A stretch of DNA of 55,768 bases from Pseudonocardia sp. (lineage in GTDB: Bacteria; Actinomycetota; Actinomycetes; Mycobacteriales; Pseudonocardiaceae). Below are positions 22,602-33,510 of the stretch, in pieces. The first letter of the stretch is position 1. Every line of letters begins with the position of its first letter. The notes under the pieces were generated by a model, which worked only from the letters and a program-made list of their open reading frames with translations, was not told the DNA's origin and did no database searches. A program made the translations under genes and the position numbers. Where the stretch lies: NCBI GenBank assembly GCA_019244295.1, contig JAFASX010000063.1, positions 1-55,768 of the forward strand, read 5' to 3'.

Positions 22602-23488
22602 CTGCCGACCGCGGCTGACAGGGCTTCGTCGATGGTGGGGTGCTGAAATTGATAGCCGGCGCGCTGGAGCACCGCGGGCACGGCCCGGGCCCCGGACAGC
22701 GCTAGCTCTTGCGCCACTCCCGCGCCGAGAAGCGCCTTGAGCGCGACAGCGGGGACCACGAACGACGCCGGGCGATGTAGCGCCTGGCCAAGGGCCGCGG
22801 TGAACTCGGCGTTGGTCACCGGCTGCGGTCCGACCAGGTTCACCGGACCCGACACCTCCGGGTGCTCCAGCAGGAACGAGATCGCGCCCACCTGGTCGTC
22901 TAGCGAGATCCACGAGATGAACTGCCGCCCGCTGCCGGCCCGAGCACCCAGGTTCAGGGAAAACAGCGGTTTGAGCCGCCCGAGCATTCCGCCTGAGCGG
23001 GAAAGCACTGGCCCCGTGCGCAGCAGCACCACCCGGCTGGACTGGCTCGCCGCGATCGTTGCCGCTTCCCACTCCTGGCACAACTCGGCCAAGAACCCGG
23101 TGCCCAAGGGGGCGGTCTCGTCCACCTCTCGGTCGCCGGTATCGCCGTAGTAGTTGACGCCCGAGGCGCTGACCAGGATACCTACGCCATAGGTCACCGC
23201 GGCCGCCGCGAGGACCTCGGTCGGCTCAATTCGGCTGTCTTTCATGGCTTGCTTGTGGGCTTCGCTCCACCGACGGTCGAAGATCCCTACCCCACAGAGG
23301 TTCACGATTGCGTCAACCCCGTCCAGCGCACCGTTCTGCAGCTGCCCGGCCGGCGGATCCCAGCCGCGTTCGTCGGGCGCCCTCGGGGACCGACGAACTA
23401 ACCGTAACACTTCGTGGCCGCCGTGGCGCAGATGGGGAACCAGGCTAGTGCCGATGAGACCGGACGAGCCGGCGATCACGACGCGCAT
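22598..23488 (-). CDS. TIGR01777-type epimerase-like SDR protein (SDR39U1 type)
   Basis: 296 residues from ATG. The N-terminal NAD(P)-binding loop is [20 protein letters not shown]. Further motifs are [38 protein letters not shown] and the C-terminal DUF1731-like end [14 protein letters not shown]. The Tyr-x3-Lys pair of ordinary SDRs is not obvious. This protein sits between the E2 gene and lipB in mycobacteria too (Rv2216); its substrate is not known. It is translationally coupled to lipB. The 279 bp upstream (23489-23767) hold nothing I recognise. Confidence 0.8.
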   Translation of the reverse strand: MRVVIAGSSGLIGTSLVPHLRHGGHEVLRLVRRSPRAPDERGWDPPAGQLQNGALDGVDAIVNLCGVGIFDRRWSEAHKQAMKDSRIEPTEVLAAAAVTYGVGILVSASGVNYYGDTGDREVDETAPLGTGFLAELCQEWEAATIAASQSSRVVLLRTGPVLSRSGGMLGRLKPLFSLNLGARAGSGRQFISWISLDDQVGAISFLLEHPEVSGPVNLVGPQPVTNAEFTAALGQALHRPASFVVPAVALKALLGAGVAQELALSGARAVPAVLQRAGYQFQHPTIDEALSAAVGR

Positions 23489-23767
23489 GACGCGATGGTG
23501 GCGTAATCGCGGGTGGCGCGCGACCTGAGGTGGCGTGGCCGCCCGGTCCAGCCGGCGCGGTAGCGGTAGGCTGCGTCACCCATGGATGCGCCGCGCATGG
23601 ATACCGAACTGCCCGATCACGCTGATTTCGCGGCGCGGCGGACATCGCGGTGCTCAAGTGCACCTCGCTGGGCGGGGTGCGGCGCGCGTTGCGGGTGGCG
23701 GCCCGGGTCGCCGCCCAACTGCGCTAACCCGACCGCGTTAATTCGAGCACCGCATCCAGCTGTACCC

Positions 23768-25630
23768 CTATATCCCCAGGTCGGCTTCGAACGCCGCCGC
23801 TTCGACCCTGGCTTTGACGGAGGCGAGGAAACGCGCGGCATCGGCGCCGTCCACCAAGCGGTGATCGTAGGTCAGCACGAGCGCGGCGATCGACCGGATC
23901 GCGATCGAGTCCTGCCCGAGCTCGTCGGTGACCACCACCGGACGCTTCACCACCGCACCGGTGCCCAGGATCGCCACCTGCGGCTGGTTAATGATCGGGG
24001 TGTCGGTCAGCGCTCCCCTGGAGCCGATGTTAGTGATTGTGAAGGTACCCCCGGACAGCTCGTCCGGCTTGATCTTATTGGTGCGGGTGCGCTGGGCGAG
24101 ATCGGCGATCTTACGGGCGATACCAGCCAGGCTCAGGTCGCCCGCGTTGTGCAGTACTGGTACGACCAGCCCCCGGTCGGTGTCCACCGCGATCCCGATG
24201 TGCTCCGCGTCGTGGTAGGTAACCTCGTTCTTCTCGGTGTCGATCGAGGCGTTGACCTGCGGGTACAGCTTCAGCGTCTCGACGGCGGCCTTGACGAAGA
24301 ACGGCAGGAAGGACAGCTTGACGCCTTCGCGGGCTTCGAACGCCGTCTTGGACCGCTGGCGTAGCGCGGCCACTCGGGTGACGTCCACCTCGACCATCGC
24401 GGTGAGTTGCGCGGAGATCCGCAGTGACTCGACCATCCGTTGGGCGATCACTCGGCGTAGCCGGGACAGCTTCTGGGTGGTGCCGCGCAGCGCGGCCGCC
24501 TCACCGGCCGATGGCTCGCTCGGCACTGGTGCACGGCTTGAGACCCGTGCGGCGCTCGGCGCGGCTTCCTCAACCGAGTGGGCTGGCTCGCCCGTTTCCG
24601 ACTCCGCTGAGGGTACCGCTACCGCCTCAACTGGCCGCATCCTCTCGGCGGCCGCGAGCACGTCCTGTTTGCGGATACGGCCACCCACGCCGGTGCCCCG
24701 CACCGTGGTCAGGTCTACGTCGTGCTCCGCGGCGAGCTTGCGTACCAAGGGTGTGACGTAGGGCGCGCCGGTCGGTCTGTGGCCGTCCACCTCAGGTCCG
24801 TCGAGCGGCTGAGCCGGCGGGATCGGCTCGGCCGAATGCGCCGGTTGGTCCGAAGCGGGGGTGCCGCTGCCCGGCTCGCGCCACGGCGAAGCGGCTGGCG
24901 CCGGGGAGGGCGGTGCCGGTGGGGAAGGTTGAGCCGCTGGGGGACGTGGCGGCTCGACGCTGGCCGGGGCCGGGCGGCCTGAGGCGGCGGGGCCGCTGGC
25001 TGACGCCGGACCGATCAGCGCCAGCCGTCCACCCACCTCGACCGTTTCGCCCTCGCCTACGACGATCTCCAGCAGGGTTCCGGCCACGGGGGATGGGATC
25101 TCGGTGTCGACCTTGTCGGTGGAGACTTCGAGCAGCGGTTCGTCGACCTCGACCGCATCGCCCACCTGCTTGAGCCATCGGGTCACGGTGCCTTCGGTGA
25201 CGCTCTCGCCCAGGGCCGGCATCGTCACCGGCGAACCCACGCTTTGGCCGCTGGGCGGCCCGCCCCGGCGGCCCGCCCCGGCGGCACCCGTGCTGGCCGC
25301 CGGGGCGGGCCGCGCGGCGGCCGGTGGCTCTTCACGCGGCGGTTCGGCGGCGTCGAGCGCCCCGATGCCGCCGATCGTGCTTTCCACCCCCGCGCCGTCA
25401 GCGATAACCGCGAGCTCGGCGCCGACCTCAACGGTCTCGTCTTCTGGCACGACGATGCGCTGCAGCACACCCGCGGCCGGGGATGGGATCTCGGTGTCGA
25501 CTTTGTCGGTGGAGACTTCGAGCAGCGGTTCGTCGAGGTCGACGTGCTCGCCCTCTTGCTTGAGCCAGCGGGTCACGGTGCCCTCGCTGACACTCTCGCC
25601 GAGCGCAGGCATCTGGACGGAGAAAGCCAT
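23768..25630 (-). CDS. sucB: 2-oxoacid dehydrogenase complex E2, dihydrolipoyl acyltransferase (DlaT/SucB type)
   Basis: 620 residues from ATG. Two lipoyl domains (about 1-77 and 133-207) have the lipoylated lysine in [12 protein letters not shown] (Lys43 and about Lys173). Ala/Pro/Glu-rich linkers separate them, and a peripheral subunit-binding domain follows ([22 protein letters not shown]...RIRKQDVL). The trimeric catalytic domain has [14 protein letters not shown] and ends with [16 protein letters not shown]. The two lipoyl domains are nearly identical at DNA level (compare 25090-25140 with 25480-25540). Actinobacterial proteins of this type are often named SucB, but the M. tuberculosis counterpart (Rv2215, DlaT) works as E2 of pyruvate dehydrogenase, so the acyl group is left open. 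Confidence 0.9.
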   Translation of the reverse strand: MAFSVQMPALGESVSEGTVTRWLKQEGEHVDLDEPLLEVSTDKVDTEIPSPAAGVLQRIVVPEDETVEVGAELAVIADGAGVESTIGGIGALDAAEPPREEPPAAARPAPAASTGAAGAGRRGGPPSGQSVGSPVTMPALGESVTEGTVTRWLKQVGDAVEVDEPLLEVSTDKVDTEIPSPVAGTLLEIVVGEGETVEVGGRLALIGPASASGPAASGRPAPASVEPPRPPAAQPSPPAPPSPAPAASPWREPGSGTPASDQPAHSAEPIPPAQPLDGPEVDGHRPTGAPYVTPLVRKLAAEHDVDLTTVRGTGVGGRIRKQDVLAAAERMRPVEAVAVPSAESETGEPAHSVEEAAPSAARVSSRAPVPSEPSAGEAAALRGTTQKLSRLRRVIAQRMVESLRISAQLTAMVEVDVTRVAALRQRSKTAFEAREGVKLSFLPFFVKAAVETLKLYPQVNASIDTEKNEVTYHDAEHIGIAVDTDRGLVVPVLHNAGDLSLAGIARKIADLAQRTRTNKIKPDELSGGTFTITNIGSRGALTDTPIINQPQVAILGTGAVVKRPVVVTDELGQDSIAIRSIAALVLTYDHRLVDGADAARFLASVKARVEAAAFEADLGI

Positions 25631-25699
25631 GGCTGCTTGTGACTCCTTGTTGCTCGGTACCGTCCGCGGGGCGGATGCCGGGATGGATGGTGTCGGCCC

Positions 25700-27100
25700 T
25701 CAGCCGTGCGTGTGCAGTGGCTTGCCAGCGAGGGCGAGGTGGGCTTCGCCGAGCGCCTCGGTCTGGGTGGGATGGGCATGGATCAGCGGAGCGACATCCT
25801 CCGCGCAGGCGTCCCAGTTGTAGATCAGCTGAGCTTCTCCGATCAGCTCGCCGACTCTCGCGCCGACCATGTGCACGCCGACGACGGGGCCGGACGTGCC
25901 CTTGGCGCCGGCCTTGACCAGCTTGACCGCGCCGGCGGTGCGCAGGATCTGGCTCTTTCCGTTGCCGGCCAGGTCGTAGACGAGCGTCTGGACTTCGCCG
26001 TAGCGCGCTCTGGCCTGCGCCTCGGTCAGCCCCACCGAAGCGACCTCGGGTTCGCAGTAGGTGACCCGGGGGATGCCGGCCTCGTCGATCACCGGCGGAT
26101 TCAGTCCCGCGACCTCCTCGGCCACGAAGATGCCCTGCTGGAAACCTCGGTGGGCCAGCTGCAGACCGGGCACGATGTCACCGACGGCGTAGACGTTCGG
26201 TAGGTTTGTGCGTAGCCTCTCGTCGGTGAGCACGAAGCCCCGGTTCATCCGAACGCCCGCTTCCTCGTAACCGTGGCCCGCGGTGTTCGGGCCTCGACCG
26301 ACCGCGACCAGCAGCAGATCACCTCCGAGCGTCTCGCCTGATTCGAGGGTGACGGTGACCCCGGTGTCGTTCTGGGTAGCGCCGGTGAAGCGCACCCTGG
26401 TCTTTGCCTTGATCTTGCGGCGGCGGAACGCGCGCTCGAGCTGCTTGGAGGCGAACTCGTCTTCGTTGGGCACCAGCCGGGGCAGCGCTTCGACCACCGT
26501 GACATCGGCGCCGAAGCTGCGCCACACGCTGGCGAACTCCACTCCGATCACGCCTCCGCCGAGTACCACCACTCGCTCGGGCACCTCGTCCAGGGTGAGC
26601 GCTTGGTCGCTGGTGATGATGCGGCCGCCGATCTCCAAGCCGGGTAGGGTACGGGCATAGCTACCAGTGGCGAGCACAACGTGACGGCCGAGGTAACGCT
26701 GGCCGTCGACCACGACAGCGCCGCCCCCGGGTCCGTCGGCGACATAGGTGCCCGAGCCCGGCACATAGGAGATTCCGCGCGAAGACACCAAGCTCTGCAG
26801 GCCCTTGTACAGCCGCCCAACCACTCCGTCCTTGTAGGAGTTGACCCCGACCATGTCTATGCCGGCCAGCGAGCTCTTCACGCCGATCTGATCGCCCTCG
26901 CGGGCCGCGTCGGCGACCTCGGCGGCATGCAGAAGCGCCTTGGTGGGAATGCAGCCTCGGTGCAGGCAGGTTCCCCCCAGCTTGTCCTTCTCGACCAGCA
27001 CGACGGACCGCCCGAGCTCAGCCGCGCGCAGCGCGCAAGCGTACCCCCCCGATCCGCCGCCTAGGATCACCAGGTCGGCGGTGCTATCGGCCACTTCCAT
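25700..27100 (-). CDS. lpdA: Dihydrolipoyl dehydrogenase (E3)
   Basis: 466 residues from the ATG at 27100; the open frame is longer upstream but not family-like. FAD-binding loop VILGGGSGGYACALRAAELG, redox disulfide GGTCLHRGCIPTKALLHAAE, NAD-binding loop VVVLGGGVIGVEFASVW, second FAD motif NVYAVGDIVPGLQLAHRG, and the C-terminal active-site pair in LIHAHPTQTEALGEA. It reoxidises the lipoyl groups of E2, coded 69 bp downstream on the same strand. AGGGAG lies directly before the ATG, an unusually close spacing. Confidence 0.95.
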   Translation of the reverse strand: MEVADSTADLVILGGGSGGYACALRAAELGRSVVLVEKDKLGGTCLHRGCIPTKALLHAAEVADAAREGDQIGVKSSLAGIDMVGVNSYKDGVVGRLYKGLQSLVSSRGISYVPGSGTYVADGPGGGAVVVDGQRYLGRHVVLATGSYARTLPGLEIGGRIITSDQALTLDEVPERVVVLGGGVIGVEFASVWRSFGADVTVVEALPRLVPNEDEFASKQLERAFRRRKIKAKTRVRFTGATQNDTGVTVTLESGETLGGDLLLVAVGRGPNTAGHGYEEAGVRMNRGFVLTDERLRTNLPNVYAVGDIVPGLQLAHRGFQQGIFVAEEVAGLNPPVIDEAGIPRVTYCEPEVASVGLTEAQARARYGEVQTLVYDLAGNGKSQILRTAGAVKLVKAGAKGTSGPVVGVHMVGARVGELIGEAQLIYNWDACAEDVAPLIHAHPTQTEALGEAHLALAGKPLHTHG

Positions 27101-27227
27101 CTCCCTGAGTTGCCAGGACCGCACCTGAGCGTGGCCCTCGATTCGCGGACGGCGTTGCGGCCATCTTGTCACCAGGGAGGCCGGGAGAAAACGGAGCGTC
27201 CCGATCGTTGACCCAGTATCTGTGAAG

Positions 27228-27243
27228 TCTCGGCTAGCCGAGA
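27228..27243. promoter_or_regulatory. Perfect 16-bp palindrome in the lpdA divergent region
   Basis: TCTCGGCTAGCCGAGA is fully self-complementary. It lies 27 bp before the ATG of the small plus-strand gene and 128 bp upstream of lpdA, 14 bp after a TTGACC. Possible dimeric-regulator site; no known regulator is assigned. Confidence 0.4.
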
Positions 27244-27269
27244 GATACCCGAGCCTGGATGGTGTACCC

Positions 27270-27611
27270 ATGGGCCTGATGGATCGGTTGCGCGGCCGCG
27301 CCGGCGGGCCGTGGCGGGCGGTGACGGCGGATGTGGACCATCTCACTCGATGGGCGAGGGCCCGGACCGGGGTGGAGGCGTTCGTTGAGCCGCGCACGAC
27401 GGTGACCGAGACCACCGTGGTGCTGGTCGACAAGGACGGCGAGTGGACTCGGCGGCGAGTCGATGGCCCGAGGGGCGCTCGTCAGCTGGGTCGGGCACTG
27501 CGTATCCCGGTCTACGATGTCCAGCTGGTCGGCTATCCCCAGCGCATGCGGGAACACGACGACCGGCAGCGGGTGCTGCGCGACCGGGCGCGACGTCGTG
27601 ACGCGCAGTAG
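27270..27611 (+). CDS. Small conserved-looking protein of unknown function
   Basis: 113 residues if started at the ATG at 27270 (an ATG three codons later is also possible). The sequence has VTETTVVLVDKDGEWTRRRV and GARQLGRALRIPVYDVQLVG, then a basic tail. It is compact and soluble, without Cys and without a membrane segment. I do not recognise the family. It is divergent from lpdA and ends 36 bp from the convergent pepA stop. Codon use is like its neighbours, so it is probably real. Confidence 0.6.
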   Translation: MGLMDRLRGRAGGPWRAVTADVDHLTRWARARTGVEAFVEPRTTVTETTVVLVDKDGEWTRRRVDGPRGARQLGRALRIPVYDVQLVGYPQRMREHDDRQRVLRDRARRRDAQ

Positions 27612-27647
27612 GGCTGCCGAGGGTGAATTTCGGCTCACCGCGTGCGC

Positions 27648-29162
27648 TCAGCCGTTCTCGGCGATGTCGGTCAGCACGGCGGCCAGGGTGCGCACCGGAA
27701 CGCCGGTACCGCCTTTGGCGGTGTAGCCCCACGGGCCCCCGGTGTTGAACGACGGGCCGGCGATGTCCAGGTGTGCCCATGGCAGCCCGTCTGGCACGAA
27801 TTCGCGCAGGAAGATTCCGGCCGAGAGCATGCCACCCCACCGGTGGTTGGTGACATTGGCCAGGTCGGCCAATCGGGAGTCCAGATCCGCGCGCAGCTCG
27901 TCGGGCAGGGGCATCGGCCAGCCGCCCTCCCCGGTCAGCCGGGCTTGCCGGGCGATCCGGTCGCGGAACTCGTCGCTGCCCATGATCCCGGCGGTCCGGC
28001 TGCCCAGCGCGATCAGCTGGGCCCCGGTCAAGGTGGACGTCTCGATCAGATAGTCCGGCGAATCCTCCGCCGCTCTGGTAATGGCATCGGCCAGGATGAG
28101 TCGTCCCTCGGCGTCGGTGTTGAGCACCTCAACGGTTTTGCCGCCGTACATGCTCAGCACATCACCTGGCCGGTACGCGGTCCCTGACGGCATGTTCTCC
28201 GCCATCGGAACCGTCGCGGTCACCGTGATCGGCAGCTGCAGCCGCGCGGCCAGCGCGACGGTCGCGATCACAGCGGCCGCTCCGGACATGTCCGAGGTCA
28301 TGTGGTCCATGTTGGCCGCCGGTTTGATCGAGATCCCGCCGGTGTCGAAGGTGACGCCTTTGCCGACCAGCGCGACCGATGCTCCCGGCGCGTCACCGCC
28401 CGCCCACCGCAACCGGACCAGCCGAGGCGGGCGAGACGAGCCGCCGCCGACCCCCAGCACACCGCCGTACCCGGCTTCGGCCAGCCGGTGCTCGTCGAAT
28501 ACCTCGACCTCGAGGCCGGCGTCGGCGCCGATGTCCGCCGCCCGGTCAGCGAAACTGGCCGGGTAGAGGTCGTTCGGCGGGGTGTTAATCAGGTCTCGCG
28601 CGGTACGGACCGCGCTGGCCACCGTCAGCGCCCTGGTCAAGACGGCCTCGTTGTCGTCGTTCCCAGGGACGAGCAGACCCAGCCGACCCAGCGGGCCCTT
28701 GCCGTTGCCGTTCGATTTGTACGCGGTGAACGTGTACGCCCCGAGCAGCCCGCCCTCGGCGGCCGCCGCCAGGTCCAGCCGAGACAGCGTGCTGGCCGCG
28801 CTCGCGGTGCCGGCCAGCGCGCGGGCCGCCGCGCCAGATGCCCGCCGCACCTGCTCGCTGACCGCCGCCACTCCAAACTCGCCGCTCTCCGGCTCCCCGC
28901 CGAGACCGACGGCGACCAGCAGCGGGGCGCCGAGCGCCCCACGGGTGGGCAGCTTTACGATGTCGTCGGCCTTACCGGTGGCGCCGGCCAGCGTGAGCAG
29001 GGCGAGCAGCCCGCCGTCGGCGTCACCGAACGCTTCGACTACATCGTCCGCTCCACCGGCGAGCGCGGGACCGTCCTCGCCGCAGCGCAGACCGATGACC
29101 AGCGCGTCGGCGTCGATGGTCGCGGCGGATTCGGCAACCAGGGCACACTCAGGACTAGACAC
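27648..29162 (-). CDS. pepA: Leucyl aminopeptidase (M17)
   Basis: 504 residues from GTG with AGGAG 4 bp upstream. The C-terminal catalytic domain has [20 protein letters not shown] (metal ligands Lys, Asp), [11 protein letters not shown] and the family signature [12 protein letters not shown], then [20 protein letters not shown]. Cytoplasmic hexameric two-metal enzyme that removes N-terminal residues from peptides. Full length. It sits in the same conserved region as lpdA/sucB/lipAB. Confidence 0.92.
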   Translation of the reverse strand: MSSPECALVAESAATIDADALVIGLRCGEDGPALAGGADDVVEAFGDADGGLLALLTLAGATGKADDIVKLPTRGALGAPLLVAVGLGGEPESGEFGVAAVSEQVRRASGAAARALAGTASAASTLSRLDLAAAAEGGLLGAYTFTAYKSNGNGKGPLGRLGLLVPGNDDNEAVLTRALTVASAVRTARDLINTPPNDLYPASFADRAADIGADAGLEVEVFDEHRLAEAGYGGVLGVGGGSSRPPRLVRLRWAGGDAPGASVALVGKGVTFDTGGISIKPAANMDHMTSDMSGAAAVIATVALAARLQLPITVTATVPMAENMPSGTAYRPGDVLSMYGGKTVEVLNTDAEGRLILADAITRAAEDSPDYLIETSTLTGAQLIALGSRTAGIMGSDEFRDRIARQARLTGEGGWPMPLPDELRADLDSRLADLANVTNHRWGGMLSAGIFLREFVPDGLPWAHLDIAGPSFNTGGPWGYTAKGGTGVPVRTLAAVLTDIAENG

Positions 29163-29284
29163 ACCGCTCCTAATCGAACGTAATCACCGAAGATCGGAGG
29201 TAACCGTCTTGTTGACTCCTGTTTGAGATGGTAATGACACTGCGGTGCGTCCGAACGGGCGAGCCTAGCTGCCAGTCTGTGGGC

Positions 29285-30637
29285 GTGCCTGAGGTGCTGC
29301 CCCGCCTGCTCGGTACTGGTGACGCCGTGGTGCTCGGCTTGGCCTCCATGCTCGGTGCCGGAGTCTTCACAGTCTTTCCCCCGGCCACGCGGACCGCTGG
29401 GGGCTGGTTGCCGCTCGCGGTCGTCCTGGCCGGGGTCGTTGCCGCCTGCAATGCGTTCTCCACCGCCGATCTGGCCGCGAACCAGCCCGAATCTGGCGGC
29501 GGCTACCTCTACGGACGGTCGCTGCTGGCGCCGTGGGCGGGCCGGTTGGCCGGGGTGGCGTTCCTGGCCGGCAAGACCGCGTCGGCGGCGGCCGCCGCCG
29601 GGGTGTTCGTCGGCTACGTGCTGCCCACGCATTCGCTGTGGCTCGCGGTACTGGTGATCGTGGTGGTCAGCGCGATGAATACGGCCGGCGTGCGCTGGAC
29701 CGCCCGGGGAGCGTGGCTGCTGGTGCCTTCGGTGCTCGCTGTGCTGCTGGTGGTGGTGCTGGCGGCGCTCATGGCTCGGCATGGCCCGACCGAGCCGCTA
29801 ACCGCCATGACCGACGAAGTGAACGTGACCCCGGTCACTCCGCTCGGCGTACTCACCGGCGCCGGGCTGATTTTCTTCGCGTTCGCCGGATACGCCCGGA
29901 TGGCCACGCTGAGTGAAGAGGTCCGGGATCCGGCCCGTACCCTGCGGCGAGCTATCCCGCTGGCCCTGGGCATAGCGCTGATCACCTACCTGGCGGTCGG
30001 CGCCTCGCTGTTGCGCTCGCTCGGCGTTTCCGGGCTGGCCGCCATAACCACGTCCCCCCTCGCGGCCTCGGTCGGGCTTATTGAAGCGCCCGCGCTGGGA
30101 GTGCTGGTCCGGGTTGGGGCGGCGGCGGCGTCAGCCTCGGCGTTGCTCAGCGTGTTAGCCGGGATCAGCCGTACGGTGCTGGCCATGGCCCGTCGGCACG
30201 ACCTGCCTCGGTGGCTAGCGGCGGTGGGCCCGCGCGGCACCCCCTGGCGGGCGGACATCGCTGGCGCGCTCGCCTCGGTGGTGGTTGCGGCGCTGGCCGG
30301 TCCGGCGGCCTCGGTGGCCCTGTCGGCTTGTTGCGTGCTGGTCTACTACGCCGTGATCAATTGCGCCGCGCTGCGGTTGCCGGTTTCCGCGCGGCGCTGG
30401 CCGGCATGGACGTCGGTGCTGGGATTTCTGCTGTGTATGCTGCTCGCCGCGCTGCTGCCGCGTACCCAGGTGGTGGTGACGGCGGCGGTGCTGGTGGTCG
30501 GGTCCTTGCTCAGCACTGGACTGGCCTGGTGGGTCGGTCGTGATGCCATCCGAGACGGCCCGACGGCGGCTTCATACGGCCCGGACACCGGCCCAGAGAG
30601 CCCGGACACCGGCCCAGAGATAACCTGCCCGGAGTGA
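29285..30637 (+). CDS. APC-superfamily amino acid permease
   Basis: 450 residues from the GTG at 29285; another GTG two codons upstream is equally possible. About twelve hydrophobic segments. The start [20 protein letters not shown] is the TM1 helix-break motif of amino acid/polyamine permeases, and [26 protein letters not shown] is the TM6-loop signature. The C-terminal tail has [14 protein letters not shown] from a 20-bp tandem repeat. The stop overlaps the start of the GcvT-family gene by 4 bp, so the two are made together and the substrate may be glycine or a related amine; that is inference. Confidence 0.8.
   Translation: MPEVLPRLLGTGDAVVLGLASMLGAGVFTVFPPATRTAGGWLPLAVVLAGVVAACNAFSTADLAANQPESGGGYLYGRSLLAPWAGRLAGVAFLAGKTASAAAAAGVFVGYVLPTHSLWLAVLVIVVVSAMNTAGVRWTARGAWLLVPSVLAVLLVVVLAALMARHGPTEPLTAMTDEVNVTPVTPLGVLTGAGLIFFAFAGYARMATLSEEVRDPARTLRRAIPLALGIALITYLAVGASLLRSLGVSGLAAITTSPLAASVGLIEAPALGVLVRVGAAAASASALLSVLAGISRTVLAMARRHDLPRWLAAVGPRGTPWRADIAGALASVVVAALAGPAASVALSACCVLVYYAVINCAALRLPVSARRWPAWTSVLGFLLCMLLAALLPRTQVVVTAAVLVVGSLLSTGLAWWVGRDAIRDGPTAASYGPDTGPESPDTGPEITCPE
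30580..30620 (+). repeat. 20-bp tandem direct repeat in the permease tail
   Basis: CCCGGACACCGGCCCAGAGA occurs at 30580-30599 and 30601-30620, a 21-bp period that codes PDTGPES then PDTGPEI. In-frame, so it probably arose by slippage without harming the protein. Confidence 0.7.
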
Positions 30638-31728
30638 GCGACGATCCGCGACGCGGTCCCTTGCACGATCGGCATGTCCAGCTGGGTGCCACCATGGCGT
30701 CTTTCGGTGGCTGGACCATGCCCATGTCCTATCCCGGCGGGGTGGTCGCCGAGCACACCGCCGTCCGCCAAGCGGTCGGGGTGTTCGACATCAGCCACCT
30801 GGGCACCGCGACCGTCACTGGTCCCGGCGCGGCTGACTATCTCAACCGCTGCCTGACCAACAACCTCGATCGCATCGGCGACGGCCGCGCCCAGTACACC
30901 CTGTGCTGCGCCGACGATGGCGGAGTGGTCGACGATCTGATTGTTTACCGGGTGCGCGACGACGAGCTGCTGCTGATGCCGAACGCGGCCAACGCCGAGC
31001 TGGTGTTGGACCGGCTGGCGGCCACCGCCCCCATCGGTGTCGCCATCGTCGACCGGCACACCGAGCTCGCCGTACTGGCGGTGCAGGGTTCGCGTTCGCC
31101 ACAGGTGCTGGCCGCCGTCGGGCTGCCAGCTGAGCTGGACTATATGTCGTTCACCGACCAGCCCGGCCCGGTTCGGGTCTGCCGCACCGGCTACACCGGC
31201 GAGCACGGTTATGAGATCGTGCTGGCCGGGTCCGCCGCGGGCGAGCTCTGGGATCGGCTGCTGGCGGCGGCCGCCGAGGTCGGTGGCCGGCCCTGCGGCC
31301 TCGGTGCCAGGGACACTTTGCGCACCGAGGCGGGTTACCCACTGCATGGCCAGGACCTGACGCGGGAGATCACCCCACTGCAGGCGCGCTGCGGATGGGC
31401 GGTTGGCTGGAAGAAGCCGGAGTTCTGGGGGCGTGCGGCGCTGTTAGCGGAGCGACGTGCTGGGCCGGCGCGGCAGCTGTGGGGGCTGCGTGGGATCGGA
31501 CGTGGCATACCCAGGCCGGGCATGGCGGTGTCGTTGGCCAACGGCCAGCCGGTAGGGCGCACCACGTCTGGCACGTTCTCCCCGACGCTGCGCACCGGGA
31601 TCGCGCTGGCCCTGCTGGACACCTCGGCTGGGCTGGGTGAGGGCGCGGAGGTCACCGTGGATGTGCGGGGGCGTGGGCTGGCCGCCGTCGTGACCGCGCC
31701 GCCGTTCGTGCCGTCCCGGGTGCGTTGA
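30634..31728 (+). CDS. gcvT: Glycine cleavage T-protein (aminomethyltransferase) family
   Basis: 364 residues from GTG overlapping the permease stop (GTGA). [20 protein letters not shown] and [19 protein letters not shown] are the GcvT N-terminus. [15 protein letters not shown] and [20 protein letters not shown] carry the folate site and the Asp/Arg region. GcvT takes the methylene group from the H-protein lipoyl arm to tetrahydrofolate. No gcvP or gcvH is in the window. Full length and the best-known member of the family, though other GcvT-like methyltransferases cannot be excluded. Confidence 0.85.
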   Translation: MSDDPRRGPLHDRHVQLGATMASFGGWTMPMSYPGGVVAEHTAVRQAVGVFDISHLGTATVTGPGAADYLNRCLTNNLDRIGDGRAQYTLCCADDGGVVDDLIVYRVRDDELLLMPNAANAELVLDRLAATAPIGVAIVDRHTELAVLAVQGSRSPQVLAAVGLPAELDYMSFTDQPGPVRVCRTGYTGEHGYEIVLAGSAAGELWDRLLAAAAEVGGRPCGLGARDTLRTEAGYPLHGQDLTREITPLQARCGWAVGWKKPEFWGRAALLAERRAGPARQLWGLRGIGRGIPRPGMAVSLANGQPVGRTTSGTFSPTLRTGIALALLDTSAGLGEGAEVTVDVRGRGLAAVVTAPPFVPSRVR

Positions 31729-31821
31729 GGCCGGCGCGACGTGACCTCCGTGTCCTGTCTAGTTCTCAACTGACGGACGCTCATTGTGGGCTATTCCCGA
31801 CGTTCGGGCTACCGTGCATCT

Positions 31822-32958
31822 ATGAGCGCGACGTCACTGGGTTTTACCCACGATCTCAACCCGGTTCCGGTTTCAGCGCAGCGCAGGGCGGAGATCCTTG
31901 CCGAACCGGGTTTCGGTCGATACTTCACCGATCACATGGTCACCATTCGGTGGGTCCCCGAGCGGGGTTGGCACGATGCCAGGGTGGTGCCCTACGGCCC
32001 GTTGACGTTCGACCCGGCGACCATGGTGCTGCACTATGGCCAGGAGATTTTCGAGGGGCTGAAGGCCTACCGGCAGCCGGACGGCTCGATCGCGTTGTTC
32101 CGGCCGGACGCCAATGCCGCCCGCTTCCGTGGCTCAGCCGCCCGGCTGGCCATGGCCGAGCTGCCCGATGAGCTGTTTGTGGCGTCGCTGCGTGAGTTGG
32201 TCACGGTTGACCATCACTGGGTGCCGCCGGCCGGCGGTGAAGAGTCGCTGTATCTGCGGCCGTTCATGCTGGCCACCGAGGTCGGGCTCGGGGTGCGGCC
32301 ATCGGCGGAGTATCTGTACGTGCTGATCGCTTCACCGGCCGGTCCCTACTTCACCGGTGGCATCAAGCCGGTGGATGTGTGGTTGAGCACCGAGTACACC
32401 CGGGCCGCGATCGGCGGCACCGGTACCGCGAAGTGCGGTGGCAACTACGCGGCGTCGCTGCGCCCGCAGGTCGAGGGCGCCGCGCACGGCTGTGCCCAGG
32501 TGGTGTACCTGGACGCCGAAGAACGCACCTGGATCGACGAGATGGGTTCGAACAACCTGTTCTTCGTGTTTGGGTCGGGTGAGCAGGCCGAGGTGGTGAC
32601 CCCGGAACTCACCGGCAGCATCCTGGCCGGGGTCACCCGGGACACGCTGCTGGTGTTGGCCAAGGAGCTGAGCTGCCAGGTGACCGAGCGACGGATATCG
32701 GGACGGGAGTGGTTGGAGGGCGCGGCCGACGGGCGGATCACTGAGGTGTTCGGCTGTGGGACGGCTGCGGTTATCACTCCGATCGGTCGGGTCAAGCATG
32801 TCGGCGGTGAGGTCCGGATTGCTGACGGCGCGCCCGGCGTGGTCACCAGCCGGCTGCGTGCGCTGCTCACCGACATCCAGCGGGGAGCCCGCCCGGACAC
32901 TCACCACTGGATGCACCAGCTTCTGCCGGCGCCGGTCAGCGCTGCCCGGATGCGGTGA
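31822..32958 (+). CDS. ilvE: Branched-chain amino acid aminotransferase
   Basis: 378 residues from the ATG at 31822. Fold type IV PLP enzyme: [52 protein letters not shown] with the PLP Lys204, [15 protein letters not shown] and [15 protein letters not shown]. It makes Leu, Ile and Val from the oxoacids. TACCGT lies six bases before the ATG and no RBS is seen, so a leaderless transcript is likely. Its 3' end overlaps that of the convergent lipoprotein gene by 23 bp. Confidence 0.93.
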   Translation: MSATSLGFTHDLNPVPVSAQRRAEILAEPGFGRYFTDHMVTIRWVPERGWHDARVVPYGPLTFDPATMVLHYGQEIFEGLKAYRQPDGSIALFRPDANAARFRGSAARLAMAELPDELFVASLRELVTVDHHWVPPAGGEESLYLRPFMLATEVGLGVRPSAEYLYVLIASPAGPYFTGGIKPVDVWLSTEYTRAAIGGTGTAKCGGNYAASLRPQVEGAAHGCAQVVYLDAEERTWIDEMGSNNLFFVFGSGEQAEVVTPELTGSILAGVTRDTLLVLAKELSCQVTERRISGREWLEGAADGRITEVFGCGTAAVITPIGRVKHVGGEVRIADGAPGVVTSRLRALLTDIQRGARPDTHHWMHQLLPAPVSAARMR

Positions 32959-33391
32959 CCACGGATGCCTGCACGGTCTGGCCGATGCGCAGACGAGCGT
33001 CGGTGTCGGTAAGCACGATGGTGACGTAGTAGCTCGTCACCCCCGAGATCGCCACCGCGCTCGGCGCGACCGCGACGACGCGGCCGTGCAGTTGGATCCC
33101 CGGAATGGCGTCAAAGGTCAGCTGGGCGGATTGGCCGACTCGGATCATGGCGGCGTCGGATTCGCTGAACGGGATCACCGCGACGCTGCCGGGGCCGGTA
33201 GTGCTGACTCCGGACAATGCCCCAGTCGCCGATACGGTTCGGATCACCGAGCCGAACATCACCGGCGCGGTTGCCGCCTTCGGGGCCGTCGGCGCGCCAC
33301 AAGCCGCCAACCCGACCAGTGCGCAGCACAACAACGCGATCGCGGTTGACGAGCGGGCTCCCGGGGCTGTGGGTATCATCGCTGCCTTCAC
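32936..33391 (-). CDS. HlyD/RND-adaptor-like lipoprotein, short
   Basis: 151 residues from GTG. A lipoprotein signal is clear ([14 protein letters not shown], lipobox LAAC). After it come [15 protein letters not shown] and [29 protein letters not shown] with [11 protein letters not shown], and [13 protein letters not shown]: the barrel part of membrane-fusion proteins. The lipoyl and hairpin domains of a full adaptor (about 350 residues) are missing. No transporter gene lies beside it: upstream is a divergent glycosyltransferase. It may be a remnant or a stand-alone envelope protein. Confidence 0.65.
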   Translation of the reverse strand: MKAAMIPTAPGARSSTAIALLCCALVGLAACGAPTAPKAATAPVMFGSVIRTVSATGALSGVSTTGPGSVAVIPFSESDAAMIRVGQSAQLTFDAIPGIQLHGRVVAVAPSAVAISGVTSYYVTIVLTDTDARLRIGQTVQASVVTASGQR

Positions 33392-33510
33392 TTCGCATAC
33401 TCAGCACGCTCTTCGCACACCGGTCGCTGACCACAATTTTGATCCACTAGGGTTACCACTCTGAGCCAGGAGCGTTGACTATACGTGGGTGAGCGGCTGG
33501 GAGGCAGATC

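Noticed and set aside
23489..23767. Possible small gene between the SDR gene and the E2 gene
   Set aside because: Only short frames, one of which (ADIAVLKCTSLGG...) would need a frameshift to gain a start; nothing recognised.
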